A stretch of DNA of 64,000 bases from Sutterella seckii (GTDB lineage: Bacteria; Pseudomonadota; Gammaproteobacteria; Burkholderiales; Burkholderiaceae_F), in NCBI RefSeq assembly GCF_009183815.1, contig NZ_WEHX01000001.1, forward strand, positions 60,110 to 124,109. Reading direction: 5' to 3'. The translations under genes were made by a program, and so were the position numbers. The notes under the pieces were generated by a model. That model saw nothing but the letters and a program-made list of their open reading frames with translations, did not search any database and was not told the origin of the DNA. The first letter of the stretch is position 1, and each line of letters begins with the position of its first letter. This document shows, in pieces, positions 25,936 to 35,987 of the stretch.

Positions 25936-26142
25936 ATGAGTCCAATCATGCGTTGGGCTCTTGTTATTTTCATCATTCTGCTTCTGCTCTTAGGCGCTAT
26001 GCCTCAGCTGAGGCGTTTTGGTCTCGGAAGGCTTCCGGGCGACCTGAATTTTTCCATTCTCGGCCGCAAGGTAGAGCTTCCCTTTATGAGCACGATTCTC
26101 CTTGCCGTGCTCGCGCTCGTTTTAGGGAAGCTTCTTTTCTAG
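25936..26142 (+). CDS. DUF2905 small membrane protein
   Basis: A 68-residue protein with two hydrophobic helices (about 5-22 and 48-67) separated by [23 protein letters not shown]; the RLPGD segment and the size are diagnostic of the DUF2905 family. The function is unknown. An ATG at 25948 (MRWALV) is a plausible alternative start. Its stop overlaps that of the converging cca gene within the four-base palindrome CTAG. Confidence 0.85.
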   Translation: MSPIMRWALVIFIILLLLLGAMPQLRRFGLGRLPGDLNFSILGRKVELPFMSTILLAVLALVLGKLLF

Positions 26143-27248
26143 TGCTGCCAGAGCGCTGCAATGGCTTCCTTGCGGGCGGCAAGCACGCGCGTCGGGATGT
26201 CTCTCGGCGTCGGTGCGCTGCGGGCGATGCTTCCGGCATCAATGCCGCACCATGCCGACAGAGCGGCGCGCAGCAATGCGTCCGGTGCTTCCCCATGCAC
26301 TGCTTCAGGAAGCGCCTTGGCGCGGAAGTCGAGCAGCAGGGTCATCCTTGCCGGTCTGCGCACCGCGTCGTAACGCTGAAAGAAGCTCGAGACATTTTCC
26401 GGCGTTGAGAGTTCTGCGAGCGCCGTCATTGAGTCGCCGAGGATTTTGGCAAGATCCTGTGCTTCAGCGCTTGCGCGCAGGCGGGATAGGAAGCCTTTTG
26501 CCTGACTGCCGTCCGGCAGGCCGGAAACAAGCGCGGCGAGCCGCAGAGAAGTCGGGAGGCCTTCGCGGCAGGTCCGGTAAAGGCGGGCCCGGACAGCGCC
26601 GGAGAGCTTGATTTCCGGGTAGAGCCTGTGCCAGAGGCCGCATTCAATCAGCACGTCGAGCATCCGGCAGGGGACGGGAGCAGAGAGTCCCTTTACGAAT
26701 TCCTGAAGCACGCGTTCGGGGACAAGCGCATCTGCTTCGCCGGAATCGACCATTCCCCGCATGAGCGTCATGGTTTCCGGCGCAATGGAGAATCCCGGAA
26801 AGCGTGCGGCGAATCGCGCGACCCGAAGAATGCGGACAGGATCCTCCTTGAAGGCTTCGCTCACATGGCGGATGATGCCGCGGGCAATGTCTTCGGCGCC
26901 TCCATAGGGATCGTATAGCTCCCCATTTTTATCCATGGCGATCGCATTGATCGTCAGATCACGGCGCCGCAGGTCTTCCTCGAGCGTTACGTCGGACGAG
27001 GCATGAAACACGAAGCCGTGATAGCCGGGCGCTGTTTTTCTCTCTGTGCGCGCAAGGGCATATTCTTCGTGCGTTTTGGGATGTAGAAAAACAGGAAAGT
27101 CTTCGCCCACGGGAAGAAAGCCGCGCTCAATCATGGCTTCAGGCGTTTCGCCGACGACAACCCAGTCATGGTCGCCCGGGACTGCCGGGAATCCCCGACG
27201 CCTGAGCAGCGTATCGCGGACAAAGCCGCCGACGGAATAAATCTGCAT
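26139..27248 (-). CDS. cca: CCA-adding tRNA nucleotidyltransferase
   Basis: A 369-residue enzyme that adds or repairs the tRNA 3' CCA end. The nucleotidyltransferase head has GGFVRD (7-12) and the metal-binding acidic pair in [22 protein letters not shown] and the nucleotide-selecting [16 protein letters not shown] follow. The protein ends about 40 residues earlier than the E. coli enzyme and I see no HD phosphohydrolase motif in the C-terminal part, so it is a shorter form without that domain. It begins 18 nt after slt. Confidence 0.93.
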   Translation of the reverse strand: MQIYSVGGFVRDTLLRRRGFPAVPGDHDWVVVGETPEAMIERGFLPVGEDFPVFLHPKTHEEYALARTERKTAPGYHGFVFHASSDVTLEEDLRRRDLTINAIAMDKNGELYDPYGGAEDIARGIIRHVSEAFKEDPVRILRVARFAARFPGFSIAPETMTLMRGMVDSGEADALVPERVLQEFVKGLSAPVPCRMLDVLIECGLWHRLYPEIKLSGAVRARLYRTCREGLPTSLRLAALVSGLPDGSQAKGFLSRLRASAEAQDLAKILGDSMTALAELSTPENVSSFFQRYDAVRRPARMTLLLDFRAKALPEAVHGEAPDALLRAALSAWCGIDAGSIARSAPTPRDIPTRVLAARKEAIAALWQH

Positions 27249-27266
27249 ATCGGATCCTGGAGAAGG

Positions 27267-29658
27267 TCAGGGAAGATCTTTGGCTTCTGCGAGGCTGGGG
27301 GTGACTTTGCCGAGAAAGCCGGTGAAATTTTTTATCGGTTCGCCCGTCAGCATGGAATAGGTCTGCATATTGGCAAGCACGTTCTTCACATACTCCCGGG
27401 TTTCAAAATAGGGGATGGTTTCGATGAAGACTGCGGCTTCCATTGCATCCGAGAGGGTGTTCCGCCAGATGCGGGCGCGGCGAGGGCCGGCATTGTATGC
27501 GGCCGTCGCCAGGATGAAGCTTTCCCCCGAGTCGGCATAAAGCATATGCAGATAGGCTGAGCCGAGAACAAGGTTCATCTCGAGTTCCGTGAGGTTGCGC
27601 CCTTCGTCATAGTGCTCGATGCCAAGCTGCCGGGCGGTCCAGGATGCCGTTCCCGGCATGAGCTGCATCAGGCCGCGCGCGCCTACGGATGAGCTTACCG
27701 CCGGGATAAAGCGGGATTCCTGGCGGATCAGCCCGTAGACCCAGGAGGCCGGCAGTTCCTGGGCACTGCTCACGCGTTCAATGAGTTCTGCGTGAGGTCT
27801 GGGGAAGCGCTGTTCGATGACGACAAGGTCGGTGCCGCTTTTCATGCTGGTATTAATCATGCGGTGCACCAGCCGCTCCTGGCGGGCGTAGGCTGCAAGC
27901 GCAATCGACTCATAGGGACTGATGCCCCGCATGGCCCAATTCCATTCCCGATGACCTTCCCGGTAAAGCTGCATGCGGTAGAGCACTTCGGCGCGGCGTA
28001 TGGAAGGATTTTTCCCCCATTGAGCGATTTCTGACGCTTTCGGCATTTCCTTCGGAGGATGGGAGAACGCATAGGGACGACCGAGCGCATCAGCGGAGAG
28101 CTTCCCGTAAAAAGTGATGCGGTTTGCGATCTTTTCATATTCCGTGCGGGCGAGGTCATTGAGGCCGCGCGCCGCATAAGAACGCCCCTTCCAGTATGTC
28201 CAGACTTCCTCGCTGCGCGAGGCTTCATTCATGACGTCGATGGCTTTGCCGAGGGAATACCAGTTTCCTGCCCGCAGTTCCGCGCGTGCGCGCCAGGCCT
28301 TCAGCTGCTCGGGTGAGGAGACGGCATAAGGCATGCGGGAGAGATCGGATCCGGCTCTGGCAAACCAGCCGAGTGCGCGCGGATCGAGTCGGGACATGGC
28401 CGTGAAGCCGATGCGGGACCAGACGAGTGATTTCCAGAAGCTCCCTGCCTTCGGATCTACGGCAGCTTCGGCCAGCCGGGCTGCAGCTGCCGGATCCGTG
28501 CGTGAAAGGCGCAGCGAGGCAAAGACTGCGAGACGAGCGGGGACGCGTTCGAGTTTTTTTTTGCCTCCGAAGCCACGCATTCGGTCGATCCAGGATTTCA
28601 TGAAGTTCCCTGATGGATGCCGGCAGTTCCGGCCGGGGGAGTTCGGCAAGAACCCGCTTGATTTCTTTCCCGGTACCGCTTTTTTGCAGAAGCACTACAA
28701 CGCGCGTCCAAAGCCATGAGCGGTCTTCTCCGGCTATGGCATCCCCGAGCCGCTGATAGGACTCCTTTGCAAGGGAACCCGAATCGCGATAAAGAAGCTT
28801 TGCTGCGCTGAGCTCTTCTTCCCGGGCATTTTTCCCGGCAGCGGACTGGAGGCGGTGGATTGCATTCCACGCCCGCAGATCCGGATCATCCTGATTCCAG
28901 ACAAGCTGGCTGTAGAGCTTCAGAAAGCTTTCCGCGCTGAGTCTTTCCGCTTCAATCTTCAGGTATTCATGGAGTGCGTTTTCCGCAATATATTCATCCC
29001 GGTGAAGCGCAAAGAAGCGCTCAAATTCCAGATTGACTGCCGGATCATCGGGTTGAGCCTTAAGGAGAAGAATCAGACGCCAGAGTTCCGGGTAGGCGCT
29101 TAATTCATGCCCGGAAAGAAGCGGAAGAATTTCTTCAAGATCCGAGAGGCGTCCCTGCGAAAAAGCGTTTCTAGCTTCGAGAAACACATAATCCAGGGCT
29201 TCCGGATGAGGCAGGAGGAGTGCATCGTCGAGCGGGTCGGAAACGGGCTCTTCAATCAGGGATGCTGTTACCTGGGCCGCTAAGTCAGCAGCTTCGCCTG
29301 CAGCGGCTTCTCTAGTTGCGTTATCCCGAGAGAGCGCTTCAAAAGCTTTGTCGACGCGGGCAAAGATTTCCTTCGGATTCACGCTGACAGCAGACTCTTC
29401 GGGCCATACCGTCAGGTTGTCCTCGCGGTCGCGAAGCGATTGCAGCCGCTCCGCAATCGGAATGGAAATGAGCGAGGGCGAGATGATGACGCGGCGGTGC
29501 TGCGCTTCTCCCGAGGGGGCCGCCGGGAGGGATTCGGTTGTATTGAGCGTCGGCTTCTCTGCGCTTTCAGCTGCCGCGGATATCCCGTGCGCCGAAGAGA
29601 TGCAGAAGAGAAGCAGGGCAAAAAGATGGGAGCAGCGCATCAGTGGGGAAAACCGCAA
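27267..29658 (-). pseudogene. slt: Soluble lytic murein transglycosylase, split by a +1 frame change at an A9 tract
   Basis: Two overlapping reading frames encode one protein. The first (29658 to the tract) has a signal peptide (about 1-28) and the helical U-shaped superhelix; the second (tract to 27267) holds the rest and the SLT domain with catalytic Glu in GLIRQESRF (codon 27719-27717), GARGLMQLMPGTA and ATAAYNAGPRR. The join falls in nine T at 28554-28562 (A9 in the message). Removing one A would read CAA AAA AAA CTC and restore a single protein of about 796 residues. It could be a sequencing error, a phase-variable switch, a true pseudogene, or a gene rescued by transcriptional slippage. 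The intact catalytic half argues for recent change or rescue. The product would cleave peptidoglycan with 1,6-anhydro ends in the periplasm. Confidence 0.85.
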
Positions 29659-29767
29659 AACACATAAACCGGAAAGAGGATCCTAATATAGCGGGGAGCA
29701 CTTCAGCCTATCCTACTTCCTTAGAAGGATCGGACAGGAAAAGCCGTCTCTCAGGAGAATTCTCAAA

Positions 29768-30325
29768 ATGCCGGAAAAGCAGACAATTCGCAAACGCATG
29801 GGAGAACTTAGGCGAAAGGTTGGCATGGATGCGCGCGCAGGGCTTCTGAGGATGATTTCCCGCGTATTGGCCGAGGAGCGCCGGGTACTCACCCTCGGCA
29901 CGTATCAGCCGATCGGGAGCGAGCCCGACATCAATCCGGTTCTTGCAGAATGGCGAGCGGCTGACGGCGCGAGAGCCCTGGCGCTTCCCTGGTGCACGGA
30001 TCGGGAAGCATCGCGCATGGAATACCGGCTCTGGGATCCTCGCGAGAAGCTCGCTGCAGACGCCGCCGGCATTCCCGGGCCGGCAGGCGGCGCCAGCGTG
30101 ATCCCCGACGTGCTTCTCATTCCCTGCCTCGGCTGGACGCGTTCGCGAAGGAGGCTAGGATACGGCGGCGGCTACTTTGATCGCTACATCTCGGGGCTCC
30201 TCGGGTCAGGCGTTTCTCCCAGGCTCCTCGGCGTTGCATACGGGGTCAATGAGGTGGATGAATCTCTTTTTGAACCGCATGATCTGCCGCTTGACCTCAT
30301 CATTACGGATATCGGAATTTTCTAA
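29768..30325 (+). CDS. ygfA: 5-formyltetrahydrofolate cyclo-ligase
   Basis: A 185-residue ATP-dependent enzyme converting 5-formyl-THF to 5,10-methenyl-THF. The N-terminus has the basic RKRMGELRRKV helix that starts family members. Substrate and nucleotide segments TYQPIGSEPDI, ALPWC and the C-terminal LGYGGGYFDRYI loop are all present. In enterobacteria the 6S RNA gene precedes this gene, but here only 109 nt separate it from the divergent slt, too little for 6S RNA. Monocistronic with a downstream terminator. Confidence 0.93.
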   Translation: MPEKQTIRKRMGELRRKVGMDARAGLLRMISRVLAEERRVLTLGTYQPIGSEPDINPVLAEWRAADGARALALPWCTDREASRMEYRLWDPREKLAADAAGIPGPAGGASVIPDVLLIPCLGWTRSRRRLGYGGGYFDRYISGLLGSGVSPRLLGVAYGVNEVDESLFEPHDLPLDLIITDIGIF

Positions 30326-30326
30326 A

Positions 30327-30365
30327 AAAATGCCCGGAAAGAGAACTGACTCTTCCGGGCATTTT
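30327..30365. terminator. Bidirectional terminator between ygfA and ahcY
   Basis: AAAATGCCCGGAA (30327-30339) pairs exactly with TTCCGGGCATTTT (30353-30365). Confidence 0.9.
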
Positions 30366-30414
30366 CGGTCCGTGCGGCTTTGAATAAAGCCGCACGAGAT
30401 CGGGCTCCGCTGGA

Positions 30415-31815
30415 TTAGTAGCGGTAGTTTTCCGACTTGTAGGGACCTTCCTTCCTGACGCCGATGTAGGCAGCCTGTTCGTCCGTGAGCACGGAAAGCT
30501 CTGCATTGAGGTTGGTGAGCTGCAGACGAGCGACCTTTTCATCCAGGTGCTTCGGAAGGATGTAGACGCCGACGGGATATTTGTCGTGATGGCAGAAGAG
30601 TTCAATCTGCGCGAGCGTCTGATTGGCGAAGGAGGAGCTCATCACATAGGAGGGATGGCCCGTGGCGCAGCCGAGGTTCACGAGTCGGCCTTCCGCAAGA
30701 AGGATGATGCGGTTGCCGGACGGGAGCGTGATGTGGTCGACCTGCGGCTTGATGTTTTCCCACTTGTACTGACGCATGGAGGCGACATCAATTTCGCTGT
30801 CGAAGTGACCGATGTTGCAGACGATCGCTTCATTCTTCATCGCGATCATGTGATCGTGCGTGATGACGCGGACATTGCCCGTGGCGGTGACGAAGATGTC
30901 GGCCTTGTCCTTGGCGAAGTCCATCGTGACGACGCGGTAGCCTTCCATCGCCGCCTGAAGCGCGCAGATCGGATCGATTTCCACCACCCAGACCTGGGCG
31001 GAAAGGGCGCGAAGCGCCTGGGCGCAGCCCTTGCCCACATCGCCGTAGCCGACCACAACGGCGACCTTGCCGGCGACCATGACGTCGGTCGCACGCTTGA
31101 TGCCGTCAACGAGCGATTCGCGGCAGCCGTAAAGGTTGTCGAACTTGGACTTCGTGACGGAGTCGTTCACATTGATGGCGGGGATGCGCAGCTCGCCGCG
31201 TTCATTCATCTGGTAGAGACGGTGCACGCCGGTGGTCGTTTCCTCGGAAACGCCGAGGATTTTTTCGAGGCGCTTCGAATACCAGTTGGGATCAATGGCG
31301 AGATGCTCGCGGATGGCGGCAAAGAGAGCGGTTTCCTCGTCGCTCGTCGGATGAGCAATGACTTCCGGATTCTTTTCAGCGCGGGAGCCGAGATGGAGGA
31401 GCAGCGTAGCGTCGCCGCCGTCATCAAGAATCATGTTGGAGTAGCCGCCGTCAGGCCACTCAAAGATGCGGTGCGTATAGGCCCAGTACTCCTCGATCGT
31501 CTCGCCCTTGCGCGCGAAAACCGGGACGCCATCCTTCACAATGGCGGCGGCGGCGTGATCCTGCGTGGAGAAGATGTTGCAGCTCGCCCAGCGGACTTCA
31601 GCACCAAGCGCCGTCAGCGTTTCAATGAGCACGGCGGTCTGAATGGTCATGTGGAGCGACCCGGAGATGCGGGCGCCCTTAAGCGGCTGACTCGCGGCAT
31701 ATTCGCGCCGGATAGCCATGAGGCCGGGCATTTCCACCTCGGCAATCTGAATTTCCTTGCGGCCCCAGTCGGCAAGACCAAGGTCGGCGATGACGTAGTT
31801 TTCAGTAGCGTCCAT
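30415..31815 (-). CDS. ahcY: Adenosylhomocysteinase
   Basis: A 466-residue NAD-dependent enzyme that splits S-adenosylhomocysteine into adenosine and homocysteine. The N-terminal substrate domain shows [16 protein letters not shown] and [15 protein letters not shown]; the catalytic region has [13 protein letters not shown]; the NAD fold carries [14 protein letters not shown], and [11 protein letters not shown] and the C-terminal KSENYRY (the Lys and Tyr reaching the neighbouring active site) are intact. It contains the roughly 40-residue insert found in proteobacterial forms. An SAH riboswitch lies directly upstream, so expression should rise when the substrate accumulates. Confidence 0.98.
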   Translation of the reverse strand: MDATENYVIADLGLADWGRKEIQIAEVEMPGLMAIRREYAASQPLKGARISGSLHMTIQTAVLIETLTALGAEVRWASCNIFSTQDHAAAAIVKDGVPVFARKGETIEEYWAYTHRIFEWPDGGYSNMILDDGGDATLLLHLGSRAEKNPEVIAHPTSDEETALFAAIREHLAIDPNWYSKRLEKILGVSEETTTGVHRLYQMNERGELRIPAINVNDSVTKSKFDNLYGCRESLVDGIKRATDVMVAGKVAVVVGYGDVGKGCAQALRALSAQVWVVEIDPICALQAAMEGYRVVTMDFAKDKADIFVTATGNVRVITHDHMIAMKNEAIVCNIGHFDSEIDVASMRQYKWENIKPQVDHITLPSGNRIILLAEGRLVNLGCATGHPSYVMSSSFANQTLAQIELFCHHDKYPVGVYILPKHLDEKVARLQLTNLNAELSVLTDEQAAYIGVRKEGPYKSENYRY

Positions 31816-31839
31816 TTGTCGTCTTGAAAGAAGAAAGAA

Positions 31840-31932
31840 GGAGAGCGCCGTTGGAAATGCGGATGCGGACGCAAGCGGTTCGAGCCTCGCGAAGTTCCGT
31901 GTGAGTAAACTCCGTCGCAGCGCTCCTCGAAC
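31840..31932 (-). promoter_or_regulatory. S-adenosylhomocysteine (SAH) riboswitch
   Basis: The minus strand shows the conserved SAH-riboswitch blocks in order: CGAGGAGCGCTGCGACGG at the 5' end, a variable stem, GAGGCTCG closing the first helix with CGAG, and AACGGCGCTC pairing as the pseudoknot with GAGCGC near the 3' end. It sits 25 nt before the ahcY start, so ligand binding would expose the ribosome site or prevent termination. This element class is known from proteobacterial ahcY leaders. Confidence 0.92.
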
Positions 31933-31969
31933 CCCTGGTCCTCATGCCGGAGAATGTTCCCCGGATGCG

Positions 31970-31997
31970 ATGAAGGCGGCATTATAGCCGCCTTCAT
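31970..31997 (-). promoter_or_regulatory. Hairpin with TATAAT loop, candidate ahcY -10
   Basis: ATGAAGGCGGC (31970-31980) and GCCGCCTTCAT (31987-31997) are perfect complements around a six-base loop. On the minus strand the loop is exactly TATAAT, placed about 50 nt before the riboswitch. The stem may end the trpS message while the loop supplies the ahcY promoter; there is no U tract and the -35 (AAGAAT at 17 bp) is poor. Confidence 0.45.
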
Positions 31998-32017
31998 TTA
32001 TTGATTCTTATGAAAAA

Positions 32018-33328
32018 TTACTCTTCTTCGCTGAAGGAGAGCAGGGCTGCCTCCACCGCATCCCGCGTGATGCCTTCAAGGAAGCTTACCGGCGCGCCCT
32101 CAAGGGCCGCAGCGCCTTCCTTTTTCAGGCGGCCGACCCACTGGCCGGCATCCCGCCCGGACTCAAAGCCTTCGGAAAGGAGCAGTTCGTCGCCCGCAGC
32201 GGAAATGAGCTTGAAGTAGAAGCGCCCGTCCTTTTCCCTGTACTGCTTGAAGGTCGCGCGCTGCACTTTCTGCGCCTTCTTTTTAGCTGTCTGAGGTGCG
32301 GCGATTTCGGTGAAGCTTCTGAGGCCCACGGCATGACGCAGTTCGGCCATGAAGGGCGTTGCAATGAGACGCGCCTTGCGGGCGCCTTCCTGCAGAATTT
32401 CTTCAACCTGAGCAGGATGCGCCATCAGCTCTTCATAGCGGGCGCGCATCGGGCCAATCTCGCGGTCGATCTGGTCGGCAAGACGCTTTTTGGCTTCGCC
32501 CCAGCCGAGGCCGGAACGCAGTTCTGCACGGAAGTTCTCACGTTCTTCGGGCGTGGCGAATGCGTCGAAGATGACGGTGAGCGAGGTGCTGTCGGGGTCT
32601 TTCGGTTCGCCCGGCGCCCGGCTGTCGGTGACGATGCGCGCGATGGCGGCATCAAGCGCTGCGCGGCCGCCTTCAAAGAGCGGAATGACGTTGTTGTAGG
32701 ACTTGCTCATCTTGCGCCCGTCGAGCCCCGGGAGCACTTCGATGCTGCTGCCGCCCGTTGCCTGCGGCAGCACGAAGAAGGGATGCTCGGGCGTGGCGTA
32801 GAGGTTGTTGAAGCGCTGAGCGGCGTCGCGGGCCATTTCGAGGTGCTGGAGCTGGTCGTGGCCGACGGGAACTTCTTCCGCATTGAACATCAGAATGTCC
32901 GCAGCCATCAGCACCGGATAGGAAAAGAGTCCCATGGAGACGTCGGCGTCCGGGTCCTTGCCGGCGGCAGTGGCGGCATCAACGGCGGCCTTATAGGCGT
33001 GCGCGCGATTGAGGAGCCCCTTGCTCATGACGCAGTCGAACATCCAGCAGAGAAGCGGGATTTCAGGAATGTCGCTCTGGCGGTAGAGCGTGACGCGTTC
33101 CGGATCAAGGCCTGCGGCAAGCCAGGTCGCGGCAATCTGCATGCGGCTTCTTTCAATGCGGGCAGGATCCTGGCACTTGATGAGTGCGTGCAGATCCGCG
33201 AGGAAGAAGAAGCTCTCAACGTTGGGATCGCGGCTGTCCTGAATGGCCGGACGGATGGCGCCGACGTAGTTGCCGATATGCAGGGTTCCGGTGGTGTTGA
33301 TGCCGGTGAGAACGCGTTTTTTGGTCAT
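32018..33328 (-). CDS. trpS: Tryptophanyl-tRNA synthetase
   Basis: A 436-residue class Ic aminoacyl-tRNA synthetase. Class I signatures are HIGN (17-20, in GTLHIGNYVG) and KMSKS (206-210). The tryptophan-pocket region VSMGLFSYPVLMAADILMF is well conserved. Beyond the catalytic core and helical domain (to about 345) there is a basic linker and an extra C-terminal module of about 80 residues with YREKDGRFYFKLISAAGDE, resembling a DUF1508/YegP-like fold. This makes it longer than the 334-residue E. coli enzyme; some betaproteobacterial TrpS proteins are similarly extended. Confidence 0.96.
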   Translation of the reverse strand: MTKKRVLTGINTTGTLHIGNYVGAIRPAIQDSRDPNVESFFFLADLHALIKCQDPARIERSRMQIAATWLAAGLDPERVTLYRQSDIPEIPLLCWMFDCVMSKGLLNRAHAYKAAVDAATAAGKDPDADVSMGLFSYPVLMAADILMFNAEEVPVGHDQLQHLEMARDAAQRFNNLYATPEHPFFVLPQATGGSSIEVLPGLDGRKMSKSYNNVIPLFEGGRAALDAAIARIVTDSRAPGEPKDPDSTSLTVIFDAFATPEERENFRAELRSGLGWGEAKKRLADQIDREIGPMRARYEELMAHPAQVEEILQEGARKARLIATPFMAELRHAVGLRSFTEIAAPQTAKKKAQKVQRATFKQYREKDGRFYFKLISAAGDELLLSEGFESGRDAGQWVGRLKKEGAAALEGAPVSFLEGITRDAVEAALLSFSEEE

Positions 33329-33416
33329 CGCTAGAAAAGAGTCGAATAAGAGGATTTCCGGCCGTCTGAAGGTCGGAACATTGCCGTAAAGAAGAAATCA
33401 TACGGCGGAATAGAGA

Positions 33417-33455
33417 ACGGGCGGCGTCCTTTCTGTTGAAGGATGCGCCGCCCGT
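33417..33455 (-). terminator. GC-rich hairpin after metK
   Basis: ACGGGCGGCGTCCTT (33417-33431) pairs with AAGGATGCGCCGCCCGT (33439-33455), with a one-base bulge. It is stable but lacks a U tract, so it is a probable transcript end for metK rather than a textbook terminator. Confidence 0.55.
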
Positions 33456-33516
33456 TGGCGTATCAGACGAGTCGTCTTATGAAGACGCTCTGCTGAAAAA
33501 GCGTCTGCGAGGGCTG

Positions 33517-34695
<1,179 letters not shown>

Positions 34696-35114
34696 GGCCA
34701 TAAAACTCCAGAATTGAGAAGGAGAAGCGCTCTGCGCATTGGTCTTGGCTCCATGCGGGAGACGCTTTAGCGGAATTTCTTGTTCGCCCCGCAAGTTGTC
34801 CTGTTAACTCGGCGAATCGGGCGCAATGATAACGCATGAAGAATTAAAGGAATCTGACGAAGGAGGTTCTTTTGAGTCAGGCAGAGCGGCGGGAGATGAC
34901 GAATAACTTTGACTCAGACTACGAGTAAACAAGAAAAATATCGGAAGTAACTGCTCGCTTCAGATGCGGCTATCGTTTCCCTTAAGCGAGAAAACGATGA
35001 GTGCCGCGGATTCATGGTGCAAAAAGGTTCCGGGACCCAAGTAAAATTAATGATTCGCCGCAATAATGCTCAGCCCTGCGGGCTGCGCTTTCAGGATCGG
35101 AGACTGTCTTTCGC
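34696..35114. other. 419-bp divergent gap between metK and the first LpxL-like gene
   Basis: I see no gene or tRNA. On the metK side there is a weak -10 candidate (TATCAT, minus strand, 34826-34831) and a leader of roughly 120 nt that I cannot match to a known riboswitch. Two near-identical ten-mers TTTGAGTCAG (34871-34880) and TTTGACTCAG (34908-34917) lie in the middle. A short stem CAGCCC/GGGCTG lies at about 35080-35096, just before the acyltransferase gene. Confidence 0.5.
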
Positions 35115-35987
35115 ATGCACAGGCTACTCACGCTCGTTGCCAAACTTCCGCTGTCTTTCCTGCAGCTTTTCGGCGCCTTCATCGGTGAACTCGTGTTCTG
35201 GCTCGCGCCGGGGTATCGCCGGCGTACGCGCGCTAACTTGTGTGCGGCCGGATACACGCATAAAAGCATTTTTGCCCGCGTCGGCCGCAATGCCGGGCGC
35301 CAGGCGATGGAGAGCATCTGGGTTTGGTATCGTCCGGTGGAAACCGTGCTTAAGCATGTGCATGCGGACGAAAAAGCGGAGAAGCTGATCGGAGACGCCA
35401 TGAGAAGCGGACGCCCGATCGTCTTCATGACGCCTCACGTCGGGTGCTTCGAAGTGCTTCCGGTCTGGCTCGCCGGGACGCTCTACAAGGAAACCGGCCG
35501 CCGCATCACGATTCTCTATCGTCCGCCGAGAAAGAAGATTCTGCGCGCCGTTGTGGGCGACGCCCGTCAGGCGCCTGGGATTGAAGCCGTTCCCACGACG
35601 CTTATCGGCGTCAAGCGCATCATCCGCAGCCTGCGCGAAGGCAATACCTTCGGCGCGCTCCCTGATCAGGTGCCGAGCAAGGGCGAAGGCGTCTGGGCTT
35701 CTTTCTTCGGCAGGCCCGCCTATACGATGACGCTTCCCGTCAAGGTCGCTCACCAGTTTGACGCCATCCGCATTTTTGCCTGGGGCGTGCGCGGGGATGA
35801 CGGCTGGAAGGTGGAGGCCGAGGAGTGGACGGATCCGCTCACGGGGGACATTCATGAAGACGCGCTCGCCATGAACAGGATGATTGAGCGCATTATTCGC
35901 CGGATGCCTGAACAATATGCCTGGAGCTACAACCGCTACAAGCGTCCGAGAGGTGCTCCGCCGCCTGAAGAAGGAGCTCATCGCTGA
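35115..35987 (+). CDS. Lipid A biosynthesis acyltransferase, LpxL/HtrB family (first copy)
   Basis: A 290-residue inner-membrane acyltransferase. An N-terminal hydrophobic anchor (about 12-33) is followed by RRRTRANLCAAGY, the catalytic HX4E motif in TPHVGCFEVL (His about 107, Glu 112), then LYRPPRKKILR and LPDQVPSKGEGVWASFFGRPAYT, all family landmarks. It would add a secondary acyl chain to the lipid A precursor. Its stop overlaps the start of the next paralogue (TGATG), so the pair is translationally coupled. Which chain each adds cannot be told from sequence. Confidence 0.88.
   Translation: MHRLLTLVAKLPLSFLQLFGAFIGELVFWLAPGYRRRTRANLCAAGYTHKSIFARVGRNAGRQAMESIWVWYRPVETVLKHVHADEKAEKLIGDAMRSGRPIVFMTPHVGCFEVLPVWLAGTLYKETGRRITILYRPPRKKILRAVVGDARQAPGIEAVPTTLIGVKRIIRSLREGNTFGALPDQVPSKGEGVWASFFGRPAYTMTLPVKVAHQFDAIRIFAWGVRGDDGWKVEAEEWTDPLTGDIHEDALAMNRMIERIIRRMPEQYAWSYNRYKRPRGAPPPEEGAHR

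Noticed and set aside
28554..28562. Ribosomal -1 frameshift at the A9 tract of slt
   Set aside because: The frame must move by +1 (skip one base), so a classical -1 slippery heptamer does not give the right product; transcriptional slippage or an indel fits better.
29659..29767. 6S RNA gene upstream of ygfA, as in enterobacteria
   Set aside because: The gap is only 109 nt, shorter than any 6S RNA, and has no suitable long hairpin.
34770..34795. Known SAM riboswitch in the metK leader
   Set aside because: The putative pseudoknot has only three to four pairs per stem and the conserved core bases of SAM-II or SAM/SAH classes are not all present.
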